From: Cellvibrionaceae bacterium 1162T.S.0a.05
GTDB taxonomy: Bacteria; Pseudomonadota; Gammaproteobacteria; Pseudomonadales; Cellvibrionaceae
DNA: 64,000 bases
NCBI GenBank assembly: GCA_000964245.1
Contig: LANB01000001.1
Coordinates: 3,723,501-3,787,500 of the forward strand
Direction of reading: 5' to 3'
This document shows positions 47,201-55,327 of this stretch, piece after piece. Under the pieces are notes generated by a model that did no database searches, was not told where the DNA came from, and saw nothing but the letters and a program-made list of their open reading frames with translations. Within the stretch, counting starts at the first letter, position 1. Each line of letters begins with the position of its first letter. A program made the translations under genes and the position numbers.

Positions 47201-50200
47201 AATCCACTCAAGCGTGGGTTTTCAACTGCATCAGTGATTCGGTTTTGAGCGGTTTCAGTCAGTTCTTCCGTTCCAAAAATGCCTTCGTGCTCTTCACCTT
47301 CAGCAATTTCAAAGGTCGCGCGTGACGCCCGCGCTTCATCGCTTTCGGAACCGAAATTGACAACGTCTTCAATGTATTGCCGAGCGTTTTTTCCTGTAGA
47401 GATTTGTTCTATATCGGCAGTCATTACGGGGCCAGCAAGTGGCGTGACCAGACCGAGCACATTAAAATCGAGCACCGCTGCCGCGTGCCCTCGCGTTGCA
47501 AAATCAATCATGGCTTGACGACCCTGCTCGTCAGTAAATTGATCAGCGCTGCGGTTGCGTGGGTCGGTGAGTGATGCAACTTCACGGTAAACTTGCGACG
47601 TTGCGGTGTTCAGGTCAGCATCGGTGACATAGCCCAACTCTATGGCGAGTTCCTGTCGTAAAAGTTCGCGCATGTTGCCCATTGCATCAACACGGGCACG
47701 GTCTGAGCGGTTTTGAGCTTCCTCCGCACTGAATATCCAACCCCAGGAGGCGTCGTCGCGCCCTTTATCAATCGCTTCCATGGTTCGTGCTGCGACAGCA
47801 CGCTCTCGATTGTTATTAATATAAGCGAGCGAAATATCGCGCTCGTGTTCATCGAGTTCGTCGTTAATGTGTTGCGCTGTTTCAGCCAACATTTCCGGTG
47901 CGAACTGTTGAAGCGCGCTGTGTTCATCAGCGGACATTCCCTGCCCCAATGCTTCGCGCGCTTCACGGCTTAAATCAAACCAGCCGGTGGAATTTTCGAT
48001 ACCGTACAAACGCCAAATACCCCGCGCGACTTCACTTTCGCTAAAAAGCCCTAGCGCTGTTGCGCGATGGGGATTGTCGAGCTTTGAACCAATACGATCC
48101 TGTAAATCATCACCGTGTTGATCCTTAAACAAATCACCGGTTGCAGGACAGCCTGGCCAGGGAAGGTCGGCCAATAGTTCAACAACCTTGTCCTCGTCTG
48201 GATCCGTCTCATAAAGGTAAACAGCGAGTGCAACGCCCGCATAGAGTTGTGCGCCCGGAATTAACATTCCCGCCGCGACACCTCCGGCGACGACGTCGGC
48301 ATCCCGGCTTGGCATCGCGTGGTCAAGTTCGTCAGCGCGCTTTCGAAGTTTTTCTTTTTCATCGAGCATGACTTTGCTCAAGGGACCGTCTTCGCCAGTT
48401 TGTTCCATAAACTCGACAAATGCTTGCAAAGCGCGAAATTGTGCCGACTCTGCATTGCTGATACTGCTATTGCAGAAATTGGCTGCAATATTTTCTACCT
48501 GCTCCATGGCGGGGCCGCGAACGCGTTCGTCCGTGTTTAATATGCCTTCGGTCATTCGCTCGGCATATTCCTGCGCTGCGGTAATACCAAAAAAGGCCCC
48601 GTCGCTTAAATTACCCGTCATCATCGAAGAAAACATCGACATGTCGAAAACGGTACGTGTTACAACATCCTGAACACTGTCAGCACTTTCGCGTGCATTC
48701 TTACGAATACCATCAACTTGTTCCTCCTTGATATTTTCCATGGTGTCGATAGTGTTTTCTGCCTGCATCGCGGCAACAGCTTCGTGGTTTTCCAGTAATT
48801 TTTGCAGACTATCCCGGGCTGCAAGCATGCGTGGCACGAGCGTGCGTTTATCGAGGAATTTTCCTTCCTCTATTAAATCGTCCAAACGTCGAATCAGATC
48901 AACGTAATCTTCGGCCATTAATTCAGTGGAACTATTCAGCGCAATTTCTGCCTGATTGGCCTGTTGAATGAGCCCCTTCCTTGCCTTGCGTCCGACTTTC
49001 CATAAATTGTTGGTGAGTCTTTCACGTAAATCTCGATCAGCGTATTCCGCCGCGAGTGTGCTTTTTTCTTCGACCGTTTGCTGTGCCTGGATTTTCGAAC
49101 GTTCTGCGGCCGTCATCTCCGCCGTTGCGGTGTCGTTTTCCTGATTGGTGGACGCAGTTTGGTCCTGTTCATGGTATTGCGATACCGGTGTCGTTAAGCC
49201 GAGAACCATTGTCATAAACTGTGCGCGGCTGGCGTCGCTGCTCATTCGTTCTGCAGCCTGCTGTGCATTTTCAACCAGGTTTGTCTGTTTCGCGTCAGCG
49301 CGTCCGTCCAGATGGGGTGTTGCGCGAGTTACCAAATCTTCTTTCAGATTTGCTCCACCATCAGAGAGCCCGATGGCTTGTTGATCAATAAATAAATTCA
49401 GGTAGCGTTTGGTATCACCAATAATTTGAAAGTCCGCCGCCTGCTCGGTACTGGCATCAACTACGCCAATACCATCCTCACCACTGTAGGCACCGGCACT
49501 GACTTCACCGTCAGCGCCTGTTGTGGCGAGTCTGCCAACCTGGCCTGATTCGGGAATGGCAAAAACAAAGCGTTCAGCGGCTGGTAATTTTTCGTCAAAA
49601 ATCCCTCGGGCAATATCTTCTGCTTCCTGGATTTTTGTGGAGCCCGATTTTAATTGTTCGTAGATATCGACAACCATCCGGTCGCGGTTTTCCTGGATGT
49701 CTTCACCGGTCCTTACACCGTGTTCCTCGATGTGGTCGATTTCATCGGATGCGGCCACCCCGATATCGGCAATGGCCTGGTCAATTGCATTATTGATTTT
49801 ACTGACGCCGGCCTGCGTTGCTCGCCAAACTTCGTCCGCCATATCTTCAATTGAAATGCGTGTGTCTTTCGCGGTGAGGCCCACACGAATAATCATTTGT
49901 CGTTGAGCGTCGCGAGCAGCCTGGGTGACGCGTTGTGCAGCGTCGCGAACGAGTGTGTGGTGTAATTCCGGTGGTGAACCCGTACTTTCAATAATTTTTT
50001 CCTTGCGTGCCATCGCTTGTGGCGGTGGTGCATGCACGAAAGGCGTTTTAATTGGCGTCAGCCTCGGCAGGGTCGCAACGAGAGGCGTAAACGCTTGTTC
50101 ATCTTCCGTTCCGCCGGAAGCGCCTGCCAATTCATCTTCCTGTTCGCTGTCTTCTTCGCTTTGTGCTTCCTCTTCGTTCTCTTCGCCCTCTTCCTCACTG

Positions 50201-50568
50201 TGTTCTTCTTCCTGAGTCTCTTGCTGGGCGTCTTCCTCATCCCCTTCAGTTGGGTTATCAGTCCCCTCTTCATCATTTGCACTGCTGGACGTCTCCAGTG
50301 AATCGTCCTGTCCTTCACCACCTTCCTGCTCAGGGCTTGTTTCAGGTTCAGAGGAATCAGCCTGAGCGTCGGGCATTATGCTCATTTGTTGCGAAACGTT
50401 TTCGTACTCGCTGTTTTCAACTGCGGATTCTGAGGAGGAGAAACCTTGTTCTGTTGATGCGTAGGCCGGTAAGGACACCGATGTAGAGTTGCGCGCACTG
50501 GTTGATCGAGTTTCGGATTCAGCTGAACTCGACTCTGCATGTACACTGCTCAGACTGCGCGAACCCAC
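41266..50568 (-). CDS. eCIS-associated 3100-residue polymorphic toxin with C-terminal PD-(D/E)XK-like nuclease
   Basis: No signal peptide. Residues 1-165 are Ser- then Glu-rich and disordered; residues 180-1440 are mostly long helices with heavy Glu, Arg and Ala; a hydrophobic Ala/Gly-rich stretch (SILALIATVALMLIPGVNAV near 1462, then Gly-rich helices to about 1600) could insert in or cross a membrane; a long helical part follows, with REEGLHVLQ near 2179, an EExxH motif found in other toxin pre-domains; the C-terminal 170 residues include GEIAFTHFIL near 2943, GYDQVW near 2973 and IIGEAKG near 2992, i.e. Glu, Asp and E-x-K in the spacing of PD-(D/E)XK nucleases. It is encoded in the eCIS operon after the ATPase, 4 bp from the upstream gene and overlapping the immunity gene. 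It is probably the cargo or tip effector; nuclease activity is inferred from motifs. Confidence 0.75.
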   Translation of the reverse strand: MGSRSLSSVHAESSSAESETRSTSARNSTSVSLPAYASTEQGFSSSESAVENSEYENVSQQMSIMPDAQADSSEPETSPEQEGGEGQDDSLETSSSANDEEGTDNPTEGDEEDAQQETQEEEHSEEEGEENEEEAQSEEDSEQEDELAGASGGTEDEQAFTPLVATLPRLTPIKTPFVHAPPPQAMARKEKIIESTGSPPELHHTLVRDAAQRVTQAARDAQRQMIIRVGLTAKDTRISIEDMADEVWRATQAGVSKINNAIDQAIADIGVAASDEIDHIEEHGVRTGEDIQENRDRMVVDIYEQLKSGSTKIQEAEDIARGIFDEKLPAAERFVFAIPESGQVGRLATTGADGEVSAGAYSGEDGIGVVDASTEQAADFQIIGDTKRYLNLFIDQQAIGLSDGGANLKEDLVTRATPHLDGRADAKQTNLVENAQQAAERMSSDASRAQFMTMVLGLTTPVSQYHEQDQTASTNQENDTATAEMTAAERSKIQAQQTVEEKSTLAAEYADRDLRERLTNNLWKVGRKARKGLIQQANQAEIALNSSTELMAEDYVDLIRRLDDLIEEGKFLDKRTLVPRMLAARDSLQKLLENHEAVAAMQAENTIDTMENIKEEQVDGIRKNARESADSVQDVVTRTVFDMSMFSSMMTGNLSDGAFFGITAAQEYAERMTEGILNTDERVRGPAMEQVENIAANFCNSSISNAESAQFRALQAFVEFMEQTGEDGPLSKVMLDEKEKLRKRADELDHAMPSRDADVVAGGVAAGMLIPGAQLYAGVALAVYLYETDPDEDKVVELLADLPWPGCPATGDLFKDQHGDDLQDRIGSKLDNPHRATALGLFSESEVARGIWRLYGIENSTGWFDLSREAREALGQGMSADEHSALQQFAPEMLAETAQHINDELDEHERDISLAYINNNRERAVAARTMEAIDKGRDDASWGWIFSAEEAQNRSDRARVDAMGNMRELLRQELAIELGYVTDADLNTATSQVYREVASLTDPRNRSADQFTDEQGRQAMIDFATRGHAAAVLDFNVLGLVTPLAGPVMTADIEQISTGKNARQYIEDVVNFGSESDEARASRATFEIAEGEEHEGIFGTEELTETAQNRITDAVENPRLSGLQQELDDIDRQIEEAGGPENAPGNLLDRRERLQGEFNQEQSEHRGRLQIMARQLGAPADEISTPEAAERYMAQRVGDLFARADGLTTQMYNLGRSDEDVYSHSRYGQEMITGGRASLEAGAALATEGLGTNDDLLLRSYRNRSQEEYDAARSFWQARYGEDMDVAMGIKDREWEADDYALFAMSPVGWFATRGSETSGDLAMELQRIVDNEQKTDLDRSRAQAMRYHQERVRGTGFIAQHTMEGTDEQVNLDASQERLASMILEEARRHNPEAAERFAGDPTAIYSADGTLDPAIEAAAFENGNFRGDRTLFADTSRSIGNFAESYRNEIARQESMITTTISILALIATVALMLIPGVNAVAAGIAVAIISGTATMVAKAGMRGERYGWEEAANDAAMMAVEAASAGFGGALGGGLGKTNMLARMGGALNKSLGKVGGAVAREAISGALSAGAQRALNEDTWKDGFLHGLENIGSSALKNAAISGVAAGVSEGMTNKLNSAVLGEVDPAKMNSLQRAAANAPHRTAAITEALSEFVGTAASETVGVAIEYANGEFKGKFGDALTRIGGAALRDMAVGGFRGAVNSLNKQRYQDLLEAARSSSSVSDSELRALRLVGISAGVLNYDSDIGEVRREVTVANTTLARLPQALREQATRLDTDSLEKLISLIDSGGFGSDEKGQQARHEFIVELRESVPGLNGEKLMGAFDSAIEHSQASRATPSDISADTRARVRSRLSSDLNPELQRSLDGLDIEGLHQLSDSDLAIAAAMIQRGSLDADTADALFRKAREKNPDLDEFSFLNTLHRAVETANHARNLEIAIVEANFQSVMENIAPEDRALIASLPKENIADLKQKFAAQDLGSPADLETLYRLATDNNPNLKRADFDKILERGLDNAARKQQQARAKARAEREQRMSNIPAEQRAQLSVLPDYALVELRIRQMEGDTLSPASKKRLIEAALKEAPDTDVEALKIALDEAVRQPAVSVSADKQAKLREELLASVPRAQQGEMQDIPILVMRDAEFEALTRSQSGQAVTMIIHGEPVVVMRESADPSVLREEGLHVLQTRDPDWAEKIKSLDEISLAEWDALPLAQQLAVYQNKIEIEVDAQRRLMDSLKGDIEKTQDPTEKARLQTRLNITEAALGNLVRRSMEMSSISDTHIRAMEAGIINKPDWLEQPARLFNKKDMTARTDTEPGSELERQQAARDFVNGQLSDNVSEATAKKYQKIAEKIPFEHLHALTTSVSGPEQLRSLLSRLNDADPELVKARSQEIVVAMQRLSNVEKQVFVDAIANSHSIKEAHKFIRAIPELHAASLSDSQFRMLVDLCFDAGNLKLNQLELLQRVIAKTEAKDLENLLILTDHSDHSKKLLSVIDQVEDPATLIDRLIEITDGFEHQDRESVIDWLVHSNQSGDPRARPISEVIAMVDNLHTLRSNTPNENTFRNLFLQLYFSKSSKPELLESLAQFTGRLDKDGRIALEKLLQHSDKTEHVDIIEALILLHDASIKPIQGKIDPENGQRLLNLIMEMAVTRTQWKVFIDDSIDFFGTLATLPRTDKNIEAIEKIMAYISKTKDDTSLSAEDRHAEMEMLAADITGAVKDLRDPVATDSKETQLKSTAEREDAIQRQVKRMESGGDEGRLSGGDAWLNKLDNEAPKWAGMQTDKDSRLFAEIVQKSLPGLSDGEYASLSEMRLWIEKLAEIRGIDTNDAKAMKDLLDDVIERGLGNTRKDLKSKDRFDKLARAFREMTVEAHDSQNPRTFNEAEALKQIGLTKADLDARSDGKKILEHLRALSEQQEKYETMQQLAKEIGASTAGMAQSVTEAKGEIAFTHFILENFPHFKMERGFEKGTGYDQVWAVRDAQGKLTEAIIGEAKGPGAGLGNPHLGPQMGVAWVVGNMKKMMNAGDPLAFELRDLAKASKEQGKAMIFGRTTEAVDNPKPPPDFLPKEVQSGDVGYDIGQKGYDFSTIDLPKGELEVKP

Positions 50569-50572
50569 GACG

Positions 50573-51523
50573 TTAATGTCTCTGAGTGGATTGTGCGCTT
50601 GTACTTAAATACGGAATAACAAAACGAAATATTTTTGGTAACCACAGCCACCGTGATTCCAGCCAGACTAAACCGTCGTAACTTATACGATTCTTCCCTT
50701 GCTCACTTTCGGTCCAGCTTAACCAGATTGGACTGGGGTGCATCCAGCCGGCGATATCACGATAGCCGCCCGGAAATTTCTCACTGAACATATTCGGCCA
50801 GCGCAACAATCCGGCAGGCGCCGCACAGACTTCCGTTTCCTTGCGCGCGTCGAAATCTGAAAGAACGGGTGGTGTTTTGTAAATGGTGTCGACTATGCTG
50901 ACGAGATGCTCTGTCAAGCAGGGGTCGAAGAGCTTTGCCAGTTCTTCGGGAGTCGGTTTAAGCGATGTTACAAATTTGGGGTTACGCAGCTGCATGATCA
51001 ACTGTGGCGCGGTTTCACTCAACATCCGAAGATTGGTTAACAGTGAGATACGCGCAGCATCAATTTGTTGAAGCCGTTCACTCACAGAGTGCGCTTCTTT
51101 TCGAATCAAGGGATCCTTATCATTCAGGAGTGCATTTACACGGCCAAGTAAATCAACGCGTTCCAATTCGCGCGCATAACTCAGTGCTTGCAAACGCTCG
51201 CGTGGTGTCGGTGCAGTAAATAGTTTGGAAATTTTTGCTTCGCTGATCAAAGGCAATTTTTTAGCAATTGCCATTCTTAACCTGGGGGGAACGGTCGCAA
51301 CATCCAGCACTCGCATTTTTACAACCGGGTTAAAGGAGTAAATCACGAAGGGTTTCAAACCTCCACAGGTCCAGGAAGCGACCTCGGGCTCGTCTTCAAT
51401 TGTAGGTCGGGTTTGTTGGATATCCTCGCGTGACCAACCAAGCGCAGACATCGCGGCAGCGATTTCGTTGAAACACACGCTGGAATCCACCAGGAGAGTT
51501 TGTCCAAGATAGTTTGCAGTCAT
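50573..51523 (-). CDS. eCIS-associated HEAT-like protein, unknown role
   Basis: About 316 residues from the ATG at 51523, which shares its A with the ATPase stop (TGATG) and has CAGGAG upstream. Residues 90-150 (RERLQALSYARELERVDLL, then DKDPLIRKEAHSVSERL) resemble HEAT-type helical repeats. The C-terminal part is Trp-rich (GWMHPSPIWLSW, WLESRWLWLPKIF). No signal peptide. I recognise no named family. Its position between the eCIS ATPase and the giant toxin, with overlap on one side and a 4-bp gap on the other, suggests a loading chaperone or adaptor for that toxin. Confidence 0.6.
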   Translation of the reverse strand: MTANYLGQTLLVDSSVCFNEIAAAMSALGWSREDIQQTRPTIEDEPEVASWTCGGLKPFVIYSFNPVVKMRVLDVATVPPRLRMAIAKKLPLISEAKISKLFTAPTPRERLQALSYARELERVDLLGRVNALLNDKDPLIRKEAHSVSERLQQIDAARISLLTNLRMLSETAPQLIMQLRNPKFVTSLKPTPEELAKLFDPCLTEHLVSIVDTIYKTPPVLSDFDARKETEVCAAPAGLLRWPNMFSEKFPGGYRDIAGWMHPSPIWLSWTESEQGKNRISYDGLVWLESRWLWLPKIFRFVIPYLSTSAQSTQRH

Positions 51524-53604
51524 CACTCACTCCTGCTTTTTTCTTCACGCGAAAAGCGTGCGAGTTGTTCAATGGGTTTGGGTACGGGGCGACCAAGTTT
51601 TCCATATTCGAGGCGAATACCTTTAACAAGTAGCTCCGGATGAATGTGTTCCTGCTGGGCATAGGTCGCCGCCGCCAATACGGCATTGCGAATTTGCCCA
51701 CCACTGAAATCACAGTAACTCGCAATAGTTTGGCAGACATTTTCATTGGGCCCCTGGTTTCCGAGGTGGCTTTGCCAAAGTTGCAAGCGTTCGTCGAAAT
51801 TGGGCAGTGGAAAATCGATTTCGACATCGATACGGCGACTAAAGGCGTTGTCAATACGTTCTTTACCATTGGTGGTTAAAATCACAATGCCAGGGTGATT
51901 TTCGATTCGGGTTAATAGAAAATTTGTCAGCATATTTGCAAAGCGCTCACCGTTTTCCTTGCCGTCACTGCGTGAACCGAAAAGCGAATCTGCTTCATCA
52001 AACAGCAATATCACATCGCTGGAGGCTGCGTGATCGAGTAACTGCGAGAGGTTTTTTTCTGACTCGCCGATATATTTATTCATCACGGATGACAAATCCA
52101 CGCGATATAAAGGTGTGGCCAATTGACTGGCTATATAACTGGCGGCCAGTGTCTTGCCTGTACCGCTTTCGCCTACAAACAGCGCGCGCAATCCGGAATT
52201 CGGGCTACTTTTCAGCGTGTGACCGAGATGCTGCCAAAGACCTTCGCGATTTCTTGCTCGCAATAAAAGGAGATCAATGCCCTCCTTTACAGAGGGTGAA
52301 AGCGAAATGGCCTTTTCATCTACCTGGCGTTTTACTGCTTGCGCCAGTACATTCAGATTTTCGGCAGCAAAACTCCAGCGCGCATGATGTAAATGCTGCA
52401 AGCCCGGTTTGCGATTATCTTTTTCTGCAAGTTGTAAAGTAGTTTTCGCCAGTGTTCTGATTGTTCGCCCACTTAATAAGGTACATGCACCGAGCTGTTG
52501 TGCCAGCTTTTTATTTTTGAGTTCCTGTTGCCAGAGTTTTACTCGCTCTTCCTGGGATGGAATACTGGTTCGAATTTCCAGCACGTTCTCTGCGTCCACT
52601 GAACCTTCAGTCCCCATAATGACAACGGTAAATGGCGGCGTAGAACATTGCGCACGCAGTTCACTCAGACGAAAAGTTTCTCCTGGTCCTAGCTGGGGTT
52701 TGATCACGGGTAAAAGACCCGCGTAACGACAAAGAATTGTCCTGTCCTTGTGTTTTAAAACCTGTTCTGCGGGAATCAACAACGGTTTGCAACCAAGGTA
52801 TGCTGCCAACTCACATGCGAGGTCACGGCGCCCACTGGCTGGCACACCGCGAATAACAAGCCCTCTGATGTTGTGTTCACCCTCTCTCTCAATCAAGCCT
52901 GCATATTTTTCCAGCTCGCTACTGTCTGCTGATGTGGGTGCACTATTTCTGTCCTGTTTAAGTACATAACAACCAGGCCAAAGAATTGGCTTACCCGCCA
53001 ATACTGGCCAAACACCGTCGCGCATTTTCAGTTTACATAATGGGAGTGGACCTTCCTGTGTGAGAGTGACGAGTTGGTCTTGAATTAAGGCGTAGCCGCC
53101 GAGACCAAATACAAACTCATCGGCCAGTTGTTTGTCAAAGAGCGTTTCAATCAGCGCGGCCGCCATGTGAACAGAGAGATGTGCGGATTTATCAGGTGCC
53201 TGTAATTCAGCTACAGCGAGGTTTATGCTATGTGAACTTTCGAGCTCGCCGAGTAAGGCCACAATGAAGAGATCAGATAGCTGTAATTGGTAATCTTCAA
53301 TAAAAGCCTCAATGCCAAAGCGTTTATTCTTTTTACTGAAGTCTGTCTTTGCTGATTCGACCAAGGTTTGTATTCGGGACTTATACAACGGCCAATCAAG
53401 GTTTTCCTCAAATGTGTATGCGATGGCTTCGCGTTTTAGCATCGGTACAATGACCTGGTCCTCCGGCAAGGCACAGCGCCAAAACTCGAGCAAGCCGAGA
53501 CGGACAAATACGCGCAGACGGTTAAATAAATCAATCTCTTTGGTTTTATGGGCTTCTTGCTGCGTTTCCTTACCCGGGTCGACAATTTTCATCAATTCAG
53601 TCAT
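51523..53604 (-). CDS. eCIS AAA+ ATPase (Afp15/Pvc15-like)
   Basis: 694 residues from the ATG at 53604 (MTELMKIVDPGKE); the open frame runs further upstream but would overlap the neighbouring gene. An N-terminal winged or helical region is followed by a degenerate first ATPase-like unit (VIRGVPASGRRDLACELAAYLG near 250) and a full AAA+ domain with Walker A FVGESGTGKTLAASYIA near 480, Walker B ILLFDEADSLFGS near 536, and arginine-finger region NAFSRRIDVEIDFP near 590. Such ATPases are universal in extracellular contractile injection systems and are thought to help assembly or cargo loading. All catalytic motifs are intact in the second unit. Confidence 0.9.
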   Translation of the reverse strand: MTELMKIVDPGKETQQEAHKTKEIDLFNRLRVFVRLGLLEFWRCALPEDQVIVPMLKREAIAYTFEENLDWPLYKSRIQTLVESAKTDFSKKNKRFGIEAFIEDYQLQLSDLFIVALLGELESSHSINLAVAELQAPDKSAHLSVHMAAALIETLFDKQLADEFVFGLGGYALIQDQLVTLTQEGPLPLCKLKMRDGVWPVLAGKPILWPGCYVLKQDRNSAPTSADSSELEKYAGLIEREGEHNIRGLVIRGVPASGRRDLACELAAYLGCKPLLIPAEQVLKHKDRTILCRYAGLLPVIKPQLGPGETFRLSELRAQCSTPPFTVVIMGTEGSVDAENVLEIRTSIPSQEERVKLWQQELKNKKLAQQLGACTLLSGRTIRTLAKTTLQLAEKDNRKPGLQHLHHARWSFAAENLNVLAQAVKRQVDEKAISLSPSVKEGIDLLLLRARNREGLWQHLGHTLKSSPNSGLRALFVGESGTGKTLAASYIASQLATPLYRVDLSSVMNKYIGESEKNLSQLLDHAASSDVILLFDEADSLFGSRSDGKENGERFANMLTNFLLTRIENHPGIVILTTNGKERIDNAFSRRIDVEIDFPLPNFDERLQLWQSHLGNQGPNENVCQTIASYCDFSGGQIRNAVLAAATYAQQEHIHPELLVKGIRLEYGKLGRPVPKPIEQLARFSREEKSRSE

Positions 53605-53632
53605 TGCGCTTGCCTGATATGTGTATTTTGAT

Positions 53633-55321
53633 TTAGACCTGTTCGCGATAGTAAAACTGAATGACGCGAGAGAGTTCCGGTACCCAACCGGGATTGACAT
53701 CCAGCCCAGCCAAACGAATATCCAGGCGAAGGCTCGACATGGGAAAATAACAATCAATATGACTGGCGCTGAAACGAATACTGGCAGGAAGGTACAATAA
53801 CTCGCTTTGCCATATACCCGGAAACGCTGTTTGTATTTTTTCAACAAGTCGAATCGTTTCAGCTTTTACCGATGCACGCTCCTCAGCTGTGCTGAGATAG
53901 TTGGCTAATGCGTCGCTATCTTTAAATGCACTGTGAATACAAATAAAATTTTGTATGCCGGAATCCAGGGGCGTTTGAAGTTGTCGCGCCAGCAGGTAAA
54001 GTGACACCCACAAGGACGGATGGTCAAGGCCTAAGGTTTGCAGATTGCGTTCCAGGCCACCGAGCATTCGAAGGGCGTTTATAAGAAAGAAAAAACCACC
54101 AAATTCGCTATGTAGCGTCGCGTCATTCAGAAACACCGGCTTCTCTTCTGTTGATGCCTGTTTTTTATCGGAATCAACTGCGCCATTGAGCGTGTGCTTC
54201 GATAGCGCATTCAAAGTGGAAGAGAAAGCTGGATCAGTTTTAGAACGTGTAAGCGCATGTTCGCGTTGGCCAGCGCCACTCACTTTTGTTGGCGAATTTC
54301 CAGGAGCTGCAAACGCATTGGTTAGCACAGTTTGTCGCTCGGTCAGCTCATCCACGTGTGCACTCCGTACGGGATCGGACTGGTTCACATGGTGTGTGTC
54401 GATGGAATTCCCGGAACGATCCTCGACTCGCTGGTTTTCAATTTTCTGTTTTTCAACCTTTTGTTTTTCAACTTTTTGTTTTTCAAGAATGGTTAAATAT
54501 GACGTGTCCGGATTATGATCTGGAAGTAAGCGATTGAATGCTTCAAGACCATGAGTTCTACCGAGTGCCAGTTGAAATATTTTGATAAAACGATCAGGGG
54601 CTCGGCGGTAAAGCGTTGGAAAATAACTCAAACCTGTACAAGCCGCTGCAAATTGCCATTTTATCGCTTGTGGTTTGTCGAAAACCACACAGCGAGACCA
54701 GGCTTGCATCACACTCCCCTGGCTTTCCAGGTATCGTTGCACAGCATCATAGTATTCCTCGTCCTGCATGGTATTCTGATTCCCGGAGTCATTGTGAATG
54801 TCATGCAAGCTGTGAATACGCCGTACAAGCAATTCAACTTCAGCGTCTGTAAGTGAATGTACAACAGTGCCAAGGGCCTCAATATCGATCAAGCGCATCA
54901 TCACGGCAGGCAACAAGGCTGAATGCTCCCACAATATGTCACAGATTGCCTGGCTTGTTGTTTTGTTTAAGAGTGGGTGCCAACGTTGCCAATACCAGCG
55001 TGAGGCTAATTGGTGAGAGCTCAAATCACGCAAAAGATAAGCGAGTAAATCCGGCAAATTTTTAAAACGTACTGCGTTTGAATGAGGGTTAGCCTGTTCA
55101 CCTGTTACCGCTTGCAAGAGAATTTTGTCCAGCATTCGACCGGCTTGATACCGCAAATCACTTTTGCGGGCTTTTACTTCCAGCGAACGCACGAAAACCC
55201 AGTCGTCATTTGGCATTGTTGGCCACGTTCCGGAGCCAAGGTCATTCACTATAGTGGCAAGGCCTTGGCGTGCAGTACGCAATTTCAGCTTGTCGATAGT
55301 AATTCCTTGCGCTGCACTCAT
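53633..55321 (-). CDS. Conserved eCIS-cluster protein, unknown role
   Basis: 562 residues. The helical N-terminal two-fifths (ITIDKLKLRTARQGLATIV, then SSHQLASRWYWQRWHPLL) is followed by a disordered charged insert containing a tandem five-residue repeat (KQKVE-type, residues 280-300), then a helical region with GGFFFLINALRMLGGLERN near 420, and a C-terminal beta-rich end FPMSSLRLDIRLAGLDVNPGWVPELSRVIQFYY near 530-560. That ending recurs in proteins encoded beside eCIS ATPases; I recall it as family context, without a function. It is encoded 28 bp before the ATPase gene and 6 bp after the previous one. A cap, tape-measure or chaperone role is possible. Confidence 0.65.
   Translation of the reverse strand: MSAAQGITIDKLKLRTARQGLATIVNDLGSGTWPTMPNDDWVFVRSLEVKARKSDLRYQAGRMLDKILLQAVTGEQANPHSNAVRFKNLPDLLAYLLRDLSSHQLASRWYWQRWHPLLNKTTSQAICDILWEHSALLPAVMMRLIDIEALGTVVHSLTDAEVELLVRRIHSLHDIHNDSGNQNTMQDEEYYDAVQRYLESQGSVMQAWSRCVVFDKPQAIKWQFAAACTGLSYFPTLYRRAPDRFIKIFQLALGRTHGLEAFNRLLPDHNPDTSYLTILEKQKVEKQKVEKQKIENQRVEDRSGNSIDTHHVNQSDPVRSAHVDELTERQTVLTNAFAAPGNSPTKVSGAGQREHALTRSKTDPAFSSTLNALSKHTLNGAVDSDKKQASTEEKPVFLNDATLHSEFGGFFFLINALRMLGGLERNLQTLGLDHPSLWVSLYLLARQLQTPLDSGIQNFICIHSAFKDSDALANYLSTAEERASVKAETIRLVEKIQTAFPGIWQSELLYLPASIRFSASHIDCYFPMSSLRLDIRLAGLDVNPGWVPELSRVIQFYYREQV
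54434..54486. repeat. 15-bp tandem repeat encoding KQKVE units
   Basis: About three and a half copies of a 15-bp unit (tttttcaaccttttg on the plus strand) inside the eCIS protein gene at 53633-55321. They encode a charged five-residue repeat likely to be helical or flexible. Copy number may vary between strains. Confidence 0.75.
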
Positions 55322-55327
55322 CGCCCA

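Noticed and set aside
53605-53847. N-terminal hydrophobic extension of the AAA+ ATPase frame
   Set aside because: It overlaps the end of the previous gene and is a shadow of it; ATG at 53604 gives a normal soluble ATPase.
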